Source: an uncultured Serinicoccus sp.
GTDB taxonomy: Bacteria > Actinomycetota > Actinomycetes > Actinomycetales > Dermatophilaceae
Assembly: GCF_947500995.1 (NCBI RefSeq)
Contig: NZ_CANMUA010000006.1
Span: forward strand, 1 to 64,000
Direction: 5' to 3'
Length of the DNA: 64,000 nt
Below the pieces are notes generated by a model. It was not told where the DNA came from and did not search any database. It saw only the letters and a program-made list of their open reading frames with translations. A program made the translations under genes and the position numbers. Positions within the stretch are counted from its first letter, which is position 1; each line of letters begins with the position of its first letter. This document shows, piece by piece, positions 19,020 to 35,955 of the stretch.

Positions 19020-19328
19020 TCACAGCTTGATCTCGATGTTGACGTCCGCCGGGAGGTCGAGACGCATCAAGGAGTCGACCGCCTTGGGGGTGGGGTCGAC
19101 GATGTCGATCAGCCGCTTGTGGGTTCGCATCTCGAAGTGCTCGCGGCTGTCCTTGTACTTGTGCGGCGACCGGATGACGCAGAAGACGTTCTTCTCCGTC
19201 GGGAGCGGCACCGGGCCGACCACCGTGGCGCCAGCACGGGTCACCGTGTCAACGATCTTGCGCGCCGAGCTGTCGATGACCTCGTGGTCGTACGACTTCA
19301 GCCGGATGCGGATCTTCTGTCCCGCCAT
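19020..19328 (-). CDS. rpsJ: 30S ribosomal protein S10 (NusE)
   Basis: Head protein that also acts as NusE in transcription antitermination and transcription-translation coupling with Nus[20 protein letters not shown] and the [20 protein letters not shown] end are conserved; 102 aa. The frame is open to 19394 but ATG 19328 is the family start. First gene of the S10 operon; 314 nt of non-coding DNA precede it. Confidence 0.98.
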   Translation of the reverse strand: MAGQKIRIRLKSYDHEVIDSSARKIVDTVTRAGATVVGPVPLPTEKNVFCVIRSPHKYKDSREHFEMRTHKRLIDIVDPTPKAVDSLMRLDLPADVNIEIKL

Positions 19329-19580
19329 CGCTTGTCTGACTCTCTCTCGTCGTCCGTCTGGAACATTCGTGGTCCGGTCCGACGGGCCTTCCACCGACCC
19401 CCGCGGTCGGGCGTGTCGCGCCTCCCGCGGACGTCACCCAGGGATCCTCAGATCGTTCTGGGCGGTGTCCGTGCCCGGCTCGGCCGGGGCTTGCGCTGCC
19501 GTCGCCCGCGCCCTGGGGGCGCGTGCCACACGGCCGGCGGCGCACACATGGGTGTACGACGCGCGTCAAGCAACCTGTCC

Positions 19581-19610
19581 AGTGTGCCATGCGTCGTCGG
19601 CATACCTCAA
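19581..19610 (-). promoter_or_regulatory. Weak candidate S10-operon promoter
   Basis: TTGAGG at 19610-19605, an 18-nt spacer and CACACT at 19586-19581 on the minus strand, predicting a leader of about 245 nt before rpsJ. The -10 match is poor. The -35 lies in a duplicated copy of the upstream gene's 3' end. The rest of the 19329-19642 gap is GC-rich with no gene that I can support. Confidence 0.3.
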
Positions 19611-19663
19611 ATCGGTGCCCCGAGGACGTCCTGAGGCCTCCCTCACATCGGTGCCCCGAGGAC
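19611..19663. repeat. Direct repeat of a gene 3' end (two copies, 36-bp period)
   Basis: The 17-mer ATCGGTGCCCCGAGGAC occurs at 19611-19627 and 19647-19663. Including flanks the identity extends to about 23 bp with one mismatch. The second copy is the last codons and stop of the GGCT-like gene; the first is non-coding and abuts the S10 promoter candidate. Confidence 0.85.
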
Positions 19664-20260
19664 CTCCAGCAGGTCGGGCCGTGACCACGCCTCGCGGACG
19701 GCCGGGCTGGACCGCAGGTAGTCCACGACGGCCTCCTCGCTCATGCCGTGGCTCTCCCGCAGACCCTCGGCGATGGTGCGCAGGTAGGGTGCGGTCGGCG
19801 CGAGCGATCCCAGCGCGTCGACGTCGTCCGCCGTGAAGGTCAGCACCGGGAGGTCCTCGATGGTCCCCACGCGGTGGATGGTCTCGTAGCGCCCTGGTCC
19901 GGCGACGTCGTAGCCCTCGGCCAGCACCCGGGACAGGTCCAGCCTCCCCCGGGGCTCCCGGTGCATCTCCTGCGCCGCGACGTCCACGAACTGCTCCGCC
20001 GTCAGCAGGTAGGCCCGGGCCGCCACCCCGCGCGGGTCCTCGCCGGGGACGTAGAAGGCGATCCCCCCGCCCCACGTCACCGACTCCCACCCGAAGTGCA
20101 GCCGGCCGGGGAGGTGGACCGGACGGTCCCCCGTGGGTGGCTGCGGGTCGCGGGCCCCGGTCTGCGTCCGGCGGGCGCCCGTGGCGGTGCCCCCCTGCAG
20201 GTAGGTGAGGAAGCGGTGGCGGCTGAGGTTCGACCCGTACGCGGCATACCAGACCCTCAT
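19643..20260 (-). CDS. GGCT-like (gamma-glutamylcyclotransferase-fold) protein
   Basis: 205 residues starting [25 protein letters not shown] is the substrate-loop signature of the gamma-glutamylcyclotransferase-like fold. Related actinobacterial proteins are often mislabelled histone deacetylase. The substrate is unknown; if catalytic, a gamma-glutamyl or related amide would be expected. It sits alone between tuf and rpsJ, with the tuf terminator in front of it, and its last 17 bp are duplicated downstream. Confidence 0.75.
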   Translation of the reverse strand: MRVWYAAYGSNLSRHRFLTYLQGGTATGARRTQTGARDPQPPTGDRPVHLPGRLHFGWESVTWGGGIAFYVPGEDPRGVAARAYLLTAEQFVDVAAQEMHREPRGRLDLSRVLAEGYDVAGPGRYETIHRVGTIEDLPVLTFTADDVDALGSLAPTAPYLRTIAEGLRESHGMSEEAVVDYLRSSPAVREAWSRPDLLEVLGAPM

Positions 20261-20316
20261 GCACCCAGCCTGCCACGCGCCCCCCGGCGCCCGGCGAGCC
20301 GCCCGTCCCGGACGCC

Positions 20317-20355
20317 AGGAGCCCCCGCCACCGAGAAACGGTGACGGGGGCTCCT
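20317..20355 (-). terminator. Strong hairpin terminator after tuf
   Basis: Arms 20317-20333 and 20339-20355 pair over 17 positions with a single internal mismatch, closing an AGAAA loop, 25 nt past the tuf stop. It marks the end of the str operon (rpsL-rpsG-fusA-tuf). Confidence 0.8.
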
Positions 20356-20379
20356 GCTGCGGGACGAGCCCGGCTCAGG

Positions 20380-21573
<1,194 letters not shown>

Positions 21574-21660
21574 TGGGGTGTCCTCCTGTTGGACTCGGGA
21601 TGTGCGATCGTCACCGGTGCTGGACCGGGGGCGACGTCTGGATGGGTGTTGCTCGGTCCA

Positions 21661-21680
21661 TCACTCCGCGGACGGAGTGA
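21661..21680 (-). terminator. 8-bp hairpin between fusA and tuf
   Basis: Perfect stem TCACTCCG/CGGAGTGA around a 4-nt loop, just after the fusA stop. It is short, so attenuation or mRNA processing is more likely than full termination. No clear separate tuf promoter was seen in this gap. Confidence 0.45.
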
Positions 21681-21686
21681 ACGGGC

Positions 21687-23789
<2,103 letters not shown>

Positions 23790-23889
23790 AGTCTCTCTTC
23801 TCTGGTTGTCTCTCGTGGTCAGTGCGATGCGGGTGCGCGGTCGGGGCGGGGGGCGCGGCTGGCGCGCCTGCCCTGCCCCGACCCGCAGG

Positions 23890-24360
23890 TCACCAGCGGT
23901 AGTGGGCGAACGCCTTGTTGGCGTCGGCCATCTTGTGGGTGTCCTCGCGACGCTTCACCGCGGCGCCCAGGCCGTTGCTCGCGTCGAGGATCTCGTTCAT
24001 GAGGCGCTCGGTCATGGTCTTCTCCCGGCGCTGCCGCGAGTAGCCCACGAGCCAGCGGAGGGCCAGCGTGGTGCTGCGGCCGGGCTTGACCTCGATCGGC
24101 ACCTGGTAGGTGGCGCCACCGACGCGGCGGGACTTGACCTCCAGGGCCGGCTTGACGTTGTCCAGCGCGCGCTTGAGCGTCTGCACGGGGTCGGTGCCGG
24201 TCTTGGCGCGGCAGCCCTCGAGGGCGCCGTAGACGATGCGCTCGGCGGTCGCCTTCTTGCCGTCCAGCAGGATCTTGTTGACCAGCTGAGTCACCAGGGT
24301 CGAGCCGTAGACCGGGTCGTTGATGAGGGGACGCTTGGGAGCAGGGCCCTTACGAGGCAT
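23890..24360 (-). CDS. rpsG: 30S ribosomal protein S7
   Basis: Head-nucleating 16S-binding protein at the E site. [20 protein letters not shown] and [21 protein letters not shown] are diagnostic; 156 aa. Its ATG overlaps the rpsL stop as TAATG, giving coupled translation. Confidence 0.98.
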   Translation of the reverse strand: MPRKGPAPKRPLINDPVYGSTLVTQLVNKILLDGKKATAERIVYGALEGCRAKTGTDPVQTLKRALDNVKPALEVKSRRVGGATYQVPIEVKPGRSTTLALRWLVGYSRQRREKTMTERLMNEILDASNGLGAAVKRREDTHKMADANKAFAHYRW

Positions 24361-24734
24361 TACTTCTTCTCCTTCTTCGCGCCGTAGCGGGACCGGGCCT
24401 GGTTGCGGCCCCGGACGCCCTGGGTGTCCAGGGACCCGCGGATGATCTTGTAGCGGACACCGGGGAGGTCCTTCACCCGGCCGCCGCGGACGAGCACGAT
24501 CGAGTGCTCCTGGAGGTTGTGGCCGACCCCGGGGATGTAGGCCGTGACCTCGACGCCGCTGGTGAGGCGCACGCGGGCGACCTTTCGCAGGGCGGAGTTC
24601 GGCTTCTTGGGGGTGGTGGTGTAGACACGGGTGCAGACGCCGCGGCGCTGCGGGTTGCCCTTGAGGGCCGGGGAGTTGGTCTTCTTGACCTTGTCCTGCC
24701 GGCCCTTGCGGACAAGCTGGTTGATCGTAGGCAC
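24360..24734 (-). CDS. rpsL: 30S ribosomal protein S12
   Basis: Decoding-centre protein; the streptomycin-resistance positions are wild type ([18 protein letters not shown] with both lysines, and [10 protein letters not shown]). The start is GTG at 24734 with GGAG upstream, 124 aa; further in-frame sequence upstream is not conserved. First gene of the str operon behind a good promoter and a leader of about 245 nt. Confidence 0.98.
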   Translation of the reverse strand: MPTINQLVRKGRQDKVKKTNSPALKGNPQRRGVCTRVYTTTPKKPNSALRKVARVRLTSGVEVTAYIPGVGHNLQEHSIVLVRGGRVKDLPGVRYKIIRGSLDTQGVRGRNQARSRYGAKKEKK

Positions 24735-24985
24735 TGATGCTCCGTCAGTCGTGGATGGTCTTCGCTGGCCGCACGGGGGTGCGTGCGGGTCACGCTCCTT
24801 GGGTTGCGCCGTCCCTCGACCCCCGCACCCGGGTGTGTCGGAACCGCTGCTCTCCCCTGCACTTCCCGTCCGGACCACCGTGCGGCGTGGGTGCCGCGCG
24901 CGACCCGGGCGGACTGCCCGGCGAGAGGTGGGTGCGGGCGCTGAGGCCCGCGTGCGCGCAGGACCTAGCCCGCACACAGTTCTCC

Positions 24986-25015
24986 AGGATACCGGGAGCG
25001 ACGGCGCAGGGACAA
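24986..25015 (-). promoter_or_regulatory. Candidate str-operon (rpsL) promoter
   Basis: TTGTCC at 25015-25010, an 18-nt spacer and TATCCT at 24991-24986 on the minus strand, just downstream of the rpoC terminator palindrome. The leader between 24979 and 24735 contains no gene I can support. Confidence 0.65.
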
Positions 25016-25035
25016 ATCCGTCACCCGGTGCACGC

Positions 25036-25080
25036 GCCAGGGGCGGGTATGCCGTGAGTCACGGCATACCCGCCCCTGGC
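25036..25080 (-). terminator. 45-bp near-perfect palindrome, rpoBC terminator
   Basis: Two 22-bp arms (25036-25057 and 25059-25080) are exact inverted copies around one central G. It lies 24 nt past the rpoC stop and directly before the rpsL promoter. The innermost part includes inverted GGTATGCC/GGCATACC octamers. As RNA it would be an extremely stable hairpin; as DNA it could also be a binding site. Confidence 0.8.
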
Positions 25081-25103
25081 GGTGTGCGAGGTCGGGCCTG
25101 CGC

Positions 25104-29030
<3,927 letters not shown>

Positions 29031-29093
29031 GTGATTCCTTCTCTCGTGATCTCGTAGAAAGAGCGTTAGATCTAGCTATGCGGTGGAGGGTGC

Positions 29094-29132
29094 CCGCACC
29101 GGCCGGCCGCGCGGGGGCGGCGGCCGGTGCGG
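29094..29132 (-). terminator. 12-bp hairpin between rpoB and rpoC
   Basis: Perfect stem 29094-29105 with 29121-29132, 15-nt GC-rich loop, only 6 nt after the rpoB stop; the lower arm overlaps a GGCATACC octamer. As rpoC must follow rpoB, this is probably an attenuator or stability element. Confidence 0.5.
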
Positions 29133-29138
29133 CATACC

Positions 29139-32100
29139 TCAGACTTCCTCGACCGAGCTGGGCTCGCGGCGGCTCAGGTCGATCCCGAGCTCCTCGGCGG
29201 CCCGGAACACCTCGGTGTCCGACTCGCGCAGGTCGATCTGGCTGCCGTCGGAGGACAGGACCTCGACGTTCAGGCACAGCGACTGCATCTCCTTGATGAG
29301 CACCTTGAAGGACTCGGGGATGCCGGGCTCGGGGACGTTGTCGCCCTTGACGATGGACTCGTAGACCTTGACCCGGCCGGTGACGTCGTCGGACTTGATG
29401 GTCAGGAGCTCCTGCAGGGCGTAGGCGGCGCCGTACGCCTCGAGCGCCCACACCTCCATCTCGCCGAAGCGCTGGCCACCGAACTGGGCCTTACCACCGA
29501 GCGGCTGCTGGGTGATCATCGAGTACGGCCCCGTGCTGCGCGCGTGGATCTTGTCGTCCACGAGGTGGTGCAGCTTGAGGATGTACATGTAGCCGACCGA
29601 GATCTCCTCCGGGAAGGGCTCGCCCGAGCGACCGTCGAACAGCTTGGTCTTGCCGCTGTTGTCGATGAGGCGCTTCCCGTCGCGGGTCGGCGTCGTCGAG
29701 TCCAGCAGGCCGGCGATCTCCTGCTCGCGGGCGCCGTCGAAGACGGGGCTCGCGACGCGGGTCCGGGGCGGCGCGGTGCGGGCGTCCTCGGGGATGAGCT
29801 CGGCCCACTCCGGCTGCCCGGCGATCTCCCAGCCCTGCGCCGCGGCCCAGCCGAGGTGCAGCTCCAGGATCTGGCCGATGTTCATCCGGCCCGGCACGCC
29901 CAGCGGGTTGAGCACGACGTCGACCGGCGTGCCGTCCTCGAGGAACGGCATGTCCTCGACCGGGAGGATCTTGGAGATGACGCCCTTGTTGCCGTGCCGG
30001 CCGGCGAGCTTGTCGCCGTCGGTGATCTTGCGCTTGTTGGCGACGTAGACGCGGACCAGCTGGTTGACGCCCGGAGGCAGCTCGTCGCCCTCCTCGCGGT
30101 CGAAGACCTTGACACCGATGACCGTGCCGGTCTCGCCGTGCGGCACCTTCATCGAGGTGTCGCGGACCTCACGGGCCTTCTCGCCGAAGATCGCGCGCAG
30201 CAGGCGCTCCTCCGGGGTCAGCTCGGTCTCACCCTTGGGCGTGACCTTGCCGACGAGCAGGTCGCCGTCGCGGACCTCGGCGCCGATGCGGATGATGCCG
30301 CGCTCGTCGAGGTCGGCCAGGACGTCGTCGGAGACGTTCGGGATGTCCCGGGTGATCTCCTCCGGCCCCAGCTTGGTGTCGCGGGCGTCGATCTCGTGCT
30401 CCTCGATGTGGATCGAGGAGAGCACGTCGTCCTGGACCAGACGCTGGGAGAGGATGATCGCGTCCTCGTAGTTGTAGCCCTCCCACGGCATGAACGCCAC
30501 GAGCAGGTTGCGGCCCAGCGCCATCTCGCCGCCGTCGGTCGCCGGACCGTCGGCCAGCAGCTGCCCCGCCTCCACGTGGTCGCCCACGTCGACCCGGACC
30601 TGCTGGTTGTAGCAGTTGCCCTGGTTGGAGCGGGTGAACTTGTTGATCTTGTAGGACTGGTAGGTCCCGTCGTCGTTGGCGACGGTCACCAGGTCGGCCG
30701 AGACCTCCTGGACCGCGCCCGCCTTGGCGGCGCGCACGACGTCACCGGAGTCCAGCGCGGCTCGGTGCTCCATCCCGGTGCCCACCAGCGGGGCCTCGGC
30801 GCGCACCAGCGGCACCGCCTGACGCTGCATGTTGGCACCCATGAGCGCACGGTTGGCGTCGTCGTGCTCGAGGAACGGGATCATCGCGGTCGCCGCGGAC
30901 ACCATCTGGCGCGCCGAGACGTCCATGTAGTCCACGTCGGAGGCGGGCACGTCGACGGCCTCGCCCTCACGGGCCCGGACCAGGACGCGCTCGTCGAGGA
31001 AGGTGCCGTCGTCGTCCAGCTTGGCGTTGGCCTGGGCGATGACGAACCGGTCCTCCTCGCCGGCCGACAGGTAGTCGACGACGTCGCTGACCTTGCCGTC
31101 CTTGACCCGCCGGTACGGCGTCTCGACGAAGCCGAACGGATTGATCCGCCCGTAGGAGGCCAGCGAGCCGATGAGGCCGATGTTGGGTCCCTCGGGGGTC
31201 TCGATCGGGCACATGCGGCCGTAGTGGCTGGGGTGCACGTCGCGCACCTCCATGCCGGCCCGGTCACGGGACAGACCACCCGGGCCCAGCGCGGACAGAC
31301 GACGCTTGTGCGTCAGCCCGGAGAGCGGGTTGTTCTGGTCCATGAACTGGGACAGCTGGCTGGTGCCGAAGAACTCCTTGATGGAGGCGACGACCGGCCG
31401 GATGTTGATGAGCGTCTGCGGCGTGATCGCCTCGACGTCCTGGGTGGTCATCCGCTCGCGGACGACCCGCTCCATCCGGGACAGGCCGGTGCGCACCTGG
31501 TTCTGGATGAGCTCGCCCACGCTGCGCAGACGGCGGTTGCCGAAGTGGTCGATGTCGTCGACCTCGGCCGGGACCTCGCCGCTCGGGCTGCTGACGGCCT
31601 GCTCGCCGGCGTGCAGGGCCACGAGGTACTTGATCGTCGCGACGATGTCGTCGGTGCCGAGCACGGACTCCCCGAGCGGCGCCTGCAGCCCCAGCTTCTT
31701 GTTGACCTTGTAGCGGCCGACCTTCGCGAGGTCGTAGCGCTTGGGGTTGAAGTAGAGGTTGTTGAGCAGCGTCTCGGCCGCGTCACGCGTCGGGGGCTCG
31801 CCCGGGCGCAGCTTGCGGTAGATGTCCAGGAGTGCCTCGTCCTGGTCGGTGGTGTGGTCCTTCTCCAGGGTGAGCCGGATCGACTCGTAGTCGCCGAACT
31901 CCTCGAGGATCTGGTCCGTGGTCCAGCCGAGCGCCTTGAGCAGGACGGTGACGCTCTGCTTGCGCTTGCGGTCCACCCGCACGCCGACCTGGTCGCGCTT
32001 GTCGATCTCGAACTCCAGCCAGGCGCCCCGGCTGGGGATGACCTTGGCGGAGTAGATGTCCTTGTCCGAGGTCTTGTCGAGGCTTCGCTCGAAGTAGACG

Positions 32101-32612
32101 CCCGGGCTGCGGACCAGCTGGGAGACGACGACGCGCTCGGTGCCGTTGACGATGAAGGTGCCGCGCGGCGTCATGAGCGGGAAGTCGCCCATGAAGACGG
32201 TCTGGCTCTTGATCTCGCCGGTCGAGTTGTTGATGAACTCCGCCGTGACGAACAGGGGGGCGGAGTAGGTCATGTCCTTCTCCTGGCACTCCTCGACGGA
32301 GTACTTCTGCTCCTCGAACCGGTGGTCGCGGAAGCTCAGCGACATGGAGCCGGAGAAGTCCTCGATCGGGGAGATCTCCTCGAAGATCTCCTCCAGACCG
32401 GAGGTGGTGGGGATGTCGTCGCGCCCCTCGGCCTGAGCAGAGGCGACCCGCGCCTGCCAGGCCTCGTTGCCGAGGAGCCAGTCGAAGCTCTCGGTCTGGA
32501 GCGCCAGGAGATCCGGAACCTCGAGGGGCTCCCGGATCTTGGCGAAGCTCAGTCGTCCGGAGGGCGTCTGAGCGGTGGACACAGTCTTCTTCGCAGTGCG
32601 CGAGGCAGCCAA
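29139..32612 (-). CDS. rpoB: RNA polymerase beta subunit
   Basis: Forms the catalytic cleft with beta'. The rifampicin region [20 protein letters not shown] and [15 protein letters not shown] carries the sensitive residues (Asp in FMDQ, His in THKR, Ser in LSALG). I place the start at TTG 32612 ([10 protein letters not shown], 1157 aa): GAAGGA lies 7 nt ahead, and TTG-GCx-GCC-TCG is also the rpoB start of Streptomyces. The in-frame GTG at 32627 has no RBS. It begins about 160 nt after its promoter. Confidence 0.98.
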   Translation of the reverse strand: MAASRTAKKTVSTAQTPSGRLSFAKIREPLEVPDLLALQTESFDWLLGNEAWQARVASAQAEGRDDIPTTSGLEEIFEEISPIEDFSGSMSLSFRDHRFEEQKYSVEECQEKDMTYSAPLFVTAEFINNSTGEIKSQTVFMGDFPLMTPRGTFIVNGTERVVVSQLVRSPGVYFERSLDKTSDKDIYSAKVIPSRGAWLEFEIDKRDQVGVRVDRKRKQSVTVLLKALGWTTDQILEEFGDYESIRLTLEKDHTTDQDEALLDIYRKLRPGEPPTRDAAETLLNNLYFNPKRYDLAKVGRYKVNKKLGLQAPLGESVLGTDDIVATIKYLVALHAGEQAVSSPSGEVPAEVDDIDHFGNRRLRSVGELIQNQVRTGLSRMERVVRERMTTQDVEAITPQTLINIRPVVASIKEFFGTSQLSQFMDQNNPLSGLTHKRRLSALGPGGLSRDRAGMEVRDVHPSHYGRMCPIETPEGPNIGLIGSLASYGRINPFGFVETPYRRVKDGKVSDVVDYLSAGEEDRFVIAQANAKLDDDGTFLDERVLVRAREGEAVDVPASDVDYMDVSARQMVSAATAMIPFLEHDDANRALMGANMQRQAVPLVRAEAPLVGTGMEHRAALDSGDVVRAAKAGAVQEVSADLVTVANDDGTYQSYKINKFTRSNQGNCYNQQVRVDVGDHVEAGQLLADGPATDGGEMALGRNLLVAFMPWEGYNYEDAIILSQRLVQDDVLSSIHIEEHEIDARDTKLGPEEITRDIPNVSDDVLADLDERGIIRIGAEVRDGDLLVGKVTPKGETELTPEERLLRAIFGEKAREVRDTSMKVPHGETGTVIGVKVFDREEGDELPPGVNQLVRVYVANKRKITDGDKLAGRHGNKGVISKILPVEDMPFLEDGTPVDVVLNPLGVPGRMNIGQILELHLGWAAAQGWEIAGQPEWAELIPEDARTAPPRTRVASPVFDGAREQEIAGLLDSTTPTRDGKRLIDNSGKTKLFDGRSGEPFPEEISVGYMYILKLHHLVDDKIHARSTGPYSMITQQPLGGKAQFGGQRFGEMEVWALEAYGAAYALQELLTIKSDDVTGRVKVYESIVKGDNVPEPGIPESFKVLIKEMQSLCLNVEVLSSDGSQIDLRESDTEVFRAAEELGIDLSRREPSSVEEV

Positions 32613-32778
32613 GGATGGTCCTTCCACGGGCCTAAATGTGTGCGGCGGTCAGGCGACGCCCGGCCTGTTCTCGGATGCAGCGCGAAGCGATGGTGTCCAG
32701 CGCCTCGGCGGACCGGCCGGGGCGCGCACCGATCTCTTCAGCGGGATCGAGGGCAGGTGAAGGGCAGCGCAAAGAATC

Positions 32779-32808
32779 ATCCTACACGCCGCATGGCCCG
32801 ACGTCCAA
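32779..32808 (-). promoter_or_regulatory. Candidate rpoBC promoter
   Basis: TTGGAC at 32808-32803, an 18-nt spacer and TAGGAT at 32784-32779 on the minus strand. It gives rpoBC a start separate from rplJL, whose terminator hairpin is at 33052-33091. Confidence 0.7.
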
Positions 32809-32848
32809 CCCTGGACGACGGGGACGGCCGCGACACCGGACGTCGGCT

Positions 32849-32974
32849 CAGGGGCGGGCGCGCCCCTGGTGGATCCCGACCTCCGCCACCGGCGGATACG
32901 TCCGACGATGGTGCTCCCTGTGCCCCCCGCCCGTCAAGCACGTCCGCTCCCCCGCGTGTCCGCTCCCCCGCATG
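32849..32974. repeat. Hairpin and 16-bp tandem duplication in the rplL-rpoB gap
   Basis: The 440-nt gap 32613-33051 holds no gene I can support. It contains an 8-bp hairpin (32849-32868) and a tandem pair TCCGCTCCCCCGCGTG (32943-32958) and TCCGCTCCCCCGCATG (32959-32974) with a partial third copy. Upstream of the rpoB -35, so it could be simple slippage or a regulatory spacer. Confidence 0.6.
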
Positions 32975-33051
32975 TCCGTCCCCGGGACGCACCGCGGGCG
33001 GGGCCGAGCACCCGTGGGTGCCCGACCCCGCCCGCGGCGGAGGTGAGAGGT

Positions 33052-33091
33052 GTCGGTGGGGAGTCACGGCATACGCCGCGCCCCCACCGAC
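33052..33091 (-). terminator. Hairpin terminator after rplL
   Basis: 10-bp perfect stem (33052-33061 with 33082-33091) whose loop contains a second small stem CGGC-atac-GCCG. It begins 4 nt past the rplL stop and separates rplJL from rpoBC. Confidence 0.7.
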
Positions 33092-33095
33092 GGGC

Positions 33096-33485
33096 TCACT
33101 TGAGGGTGACGGTCGCGCCGGCGCCCTCGAGCTGCTCCTTGGCCTTCTCGGCGGCCTCCTTGTCGACCTTCTCCAGGACCGGCTTCGGCGCACCGTCGAC
33201 CAGGTCCTTGGCCTCCTTCAGGCCGAGGGAGGTCAGCGCACGGACCTCCTTGATGACCTGGATCTTCTTGTCGCCGGCGGCCTCGAGGACGACGTCGAAC
33301 TCGTCCTGCTCCTCGGCGGCGTCGTCGCCGCCACCGGCGGCGGGGGCACCGGCGGCCGCCACGGCGACCGGGGCGGCGGCGGTGACCTCGAAGGTGTCCT
33401 CGAAGGCCTTGACGAACTCGGACAGCTCGATGAGGGTCATCTCCTTGAACTGGTCAAGGAGCTCCTCGGTGCTCAGCTTCGCCAT
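33096..33485 (-). CDS. rplL: 50S ribosomal protein L7/L12
   Basis: Stalk protein recruiting translational GTPases. N-terminal dimerisation helix ([20 protein letters not shown]), Ala/Gly-rich hinge (about 45-60) and the C-terminal domain with [20 protein letters not shown]; 129 aa. ATG 33485 is the family start; the frame is open upstream without reason. It follows rplJ by 79 nt. Confidence 0.98.
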   Translation of the reverse strand: MAKLSTEELLDQFKEMTLIELSEFVKAFEDTFEVTAAAPVAVAAAGAPAAGGGDDAAEEQDEFDVVLEAAGDKKIQVIKEVRALTSLGLKEAKDLVDGAPKPVLEKVDKEAAEKAKEQLEGAGATVTLK

Positions 33486-33564
33486 GATGGGCGTTCCTTC
33501 CTGTTGTATGCCGTGAGTGGCGTTGTGTGGATGCGCTGCTCGCGCGGCCCGGGGGCCGGCGGGC

Positions 33565-34209
33565 TCAGCCCTCGTCGCCACCCTCGGCGACGTCGGTGCC
33601 CGCCTCGGCCTCTGCCGGTGCGGTGGTGTCGGCGGAGTCCGCCGACGGGGTCTCGTCGGCAGCCGCCGACGTCGCCCCGGAGAGGGGACCGCCCTGCTCC
33701 TCGACCTTCGCGCGCAGCGCGTCGACGACCCGGGCGGTCGACGACAGCGGGGCGGCGAACAGGCCGGCAGCCTTGGACAGGTTGCCCTTCATGGCACCTG
33801 CCAGCTTGGCCAGCAGGACCTCGCGGGACTCCAGGTCCGCGAGCGTGGTGATCTCGGCGGGGGTCAACGGCCTGCCGTCGAGCACCCCACCCTTGATGAC
33901 CAGGGCCGGGTTGGCCTTGGCGAAGTCACGCAGACCCTTGGCCGCCTCGACCGGGTCACCGGTGACGAAGGCGATGGCCGTGGGGCCCTGAAGGTGCTCG
34001 TCGAGGCCCTCGATGCCGGCCTCGGCAGCAGCACGCTTGGTGAGCGTGTTCTTCACCACGGCGTAGGTGGCGTGCTCTCGCACGGAGGCACGGAGCTCGG
34101 TGATCTGGCTCACCCGCAGCCCGCGGTACTCCGTGAGCACGGCCCCACCGGAGCTGCGGAACTTCTCCGTCAGCTCGGCGATGGCAGCAACCTTCTCGGG
34201 TGTCGCCAT
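33565..34209 (-). CDS. rplJ: 50S ribosomal protein L10
   Basis: Base of the L7/L12 stalk. [20 protein letters not shown] and the [20 protein letters not shown] region are typical. The C-terminal helix binding L12 dimers is followed by a ~40-residue Ala/Asp/Glu/Thr-rich tail, giving 214 aa. AGGAGG lies ahead of the ATG. A leader hairpin upstream suggests autogenous control by L10(L12)4. Confidence 0.97.
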   Translation of the reverse strand: MATPEKVAAIAELTEKFRSSGGAVLTEYRGLRVSQITELRASVREHATYAVVKNTLTKRAAAEAGIEGLDEHLQGPTAIAFVTGDPVEAAKGLRDFAKANPALVIKGGVLDGRPLTPAEITTLADLESREVLLAKLAGAMKGNLSKAAGLFAAPLSSTARVVDALRAKVEEQGGPLSGATSAAADETPSADSADTTAPAEAEAGTDVAEGGDEG

Positions 34210-34262
34210 ACTGGCCTCCTATCACGTCGTGGTGCCGGCTACCCCCGGGCCCGGCATGACGA

Positions 34263-34290
34263 GAGCCCCGGCGCAGGCGCACCGGGGCTC
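34263..34290 (-). promoter_or_regulatory. Candidate L10 leader hairpin
   Basis: 9-bp stem GAGCCCCGG/CCGGGGCTC around a 10-nt loop, about 55 nt upstream of rplJ in the predicted 225-nt leader. L10 leaders that bind the L10-L12 complex are established for rplJL in many bacteria. I could not confirm the kink-turn, so assignment rests on position. Confidence 0.45.
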
Positions 34291-34441
34291 GCAGGACGCT
34301 CGTCGACGACAGTCGGACGGCTCGTGCTCGGTCCACCTACGCTGGACGCCCGACATGGTCGGAACCTTCGGCCGACGCCGCCCGACCCGGCTCGCGCCGG
34401 ACCCGGGCACGCCGACAACCGGCGGTCTTGGGTATGTCCTC

Positions 34442-34470
34442 AGGGTACGGCATACCCGGGGGTGGCCCAA
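34442..34470 (-). promoter_or_regulatory. Candidate rplJL promoter inside a GGGTATG/CATACCC inverted pair
   Basis: TTGGGC at 34470-34465, a 17-nt spacer and TACCCT at 34447-34442 on the minus strand. The -10 sits at the centre of an inverted repeat with 7-bp arms at 34430-34436 and 34451-34457. The same 312-nt gap (34210-34521) must also hold the promoter of the divergent MFS gene. Confidence 0.5.
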
Positions 34471-34521
34471 ATCCCGGGTGCCGGTCTCCGGTGCGGTCGG
34501 GCCGCCCGGCATCATGGGCCG

Positions 34522-35847
34522 GTGAGCGAGCAGTCGACGCGGGAGCGGTGGTACCACCGGTTCGTCACCGCGGACCCCCGGGCCGAGGCCGACTTCGGCG
34601 GGACCGACCGGGTGAGCCGCGGCGGGCTGCGGCTCATCGGGGCCAACGCGCTGCAGAGCATCGGCGACCAGGTGGTCAACGCCAAGACGGTGCTCCCCTG
34701 GCTGCTGGCCCTCGTGGGTGCGCCGGCCGCGCTCGTGGGGCTCCTGGTGCCCGTGCGCGAGGCCGGGTCGATGCTGCCGCAGGCCGCCCTCACGCCGTGG
34801 GTCGTGGCGCGCCCCCGGCGCACCCGGGTGTGGATGCTGGGCGCGGCCGGCCAGGCGGGAGCGACGGCGGCCATGGCGGGGGCGGCGCTGGCGCTCGACG
34901 GCTGGGTGGCGGGGGCCGCGGTGCTCGCAGCGCTCGCGGTCTTCGCCCTCGCGCGCTGCCTGTGCTCGATGGCTGCCAAGGACGTGCAGGGCCGGACGGT
35001 GCCGAAGGGGCAGCGCGGCCAGGTGACCGGGGCGGCGACCATGGTCTCGGGCGCGGCGGCCCTGGTCCTCGGGGTGGCCCTGCAGCTGCTCGGCCCCGGT
35101 CTGGACGCGCCCGCCCTGGCGGCCTTCCTGCTCGGGGCGGCGCTCATGTGGGCACTGGCCGTCCTCGTCTACGCGGGGATCCCCGAGGAGGCCCGGGAGC
35201 CGCAGCAGGAACGGCAGCCGTGGTGGGCCGACACCGTCGGCCTGCTGCGGGACGACGCCGGGTTCCGACGGTTCGTGCTGGCCCGGGGGCTGCTCCTCGT
35301 GTCGGCGCTCGCGCCCCCCTTCCTCGTGACCCTGGCGGTCGACGCGGGCCGGTCCGGCGGCCAGGGCGAGATCGCCGCCCTGCTCGGCGGGCTCGGGTCC
35401 TTCGTCATCGCCCAGGGGGTCGCCTCGGTGGTCGGCGGCCGGGTCTTCGGGTCGCTCGCCGACCGGTCCAGCCGGCTGGTCATGGTGCTCGGCGCGCTCG
35501 TCGCCTCGCTCGTCGTGCTCCTCGCGGTCGCCGCGGTGCTGGCGCTCCCGGACAGGCCGGGGGCCCTGCTCGCCGCGCTGGTCACGGCATACCTCGTGCT
35601 GAGCCTCGTGCACGTGGGCGTGCGCGTGGCCCGCAAGACGTATGTCGTGGACCTCACCGAGGGCGACCGGCGCACGCGCTACGTCGCGGTCTCCAACACC
35701 GCCATGGGCGTGGTCCTGCTCGTCACGGGTGCGGTGAGCGCCGCCCTGGCCACCCTCGGCGCCGTCGCCGCCCTGGTCTTCCTCGCGGTGCTCGGCCTGG
35801 TCGGCGCCGCCGTGTCCTGGCGCCTGCCCGAGGTGTCGAAGGGCTGA
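34522..35847 (+). CDS. MFS-type transporter
   Basis: A 441-residue, very hydrophobic protein with about 10-12 membrane segments in two halves around a charged central loop (EEAREPQQERQPWW). The order and the DRSSR loop after the seventh or eighth segment fit a major facilitator; the substrate cannot be inferred. I start it at GTG 34522 (MSEQSTRERWYHR), just past the rplJ leader. No good RBS is visible. It is the only plus-strand gene inside the secE-rplQ block, splitting rplKA from rplJL. Confidence 0.8.
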   Translation: MSEQSTRERWYHRFVTADPRAEADFGGTDRVSRGGLRLIGANALQSIGDQVVNAKTVLPWLLALVGAPAALVGLLVPVREAGSMLPQAALTPWVVARPRRTRVWMLGAAGQAGATAAMAGAALALDGWVAGAAVLAALAVFALARCLCSMAAKDVQGRTVPKGQRGQVTGAATMVSGAAALVLGVALQLLGPGLDAPALAAFLLGAALMWALAVLVYAGIPEEAREPQQERQPWWADTVGLLRDDAGFRRFVLARGLLLVSALAPPFLVTLAVDAGRSGGQGEIAALLGGLGSFVIAQGVASVVGGRVFGSLADRSSRLVMVLGALVASLVVLLAVAAVLALPDRPGALLAALVTAYLVLSLVHVGVRVARKTYVVDLTEGDRRTRYVAVSNTAMGVVLLVTGAVSAALATLGAVAALVFLAVLGLVGAAVSWRLPEVSKG

Positions 35848-35955
35848 GGACGGCCCGCCGGGCCACTCCCCCACTGCGCCGCCGTCCCACTGCCCAGCTG
35901 CCCAGCTGCCCCACGAGTCACACCGACCACACGGCGCGGGGAAAGCTCCCTCCGC

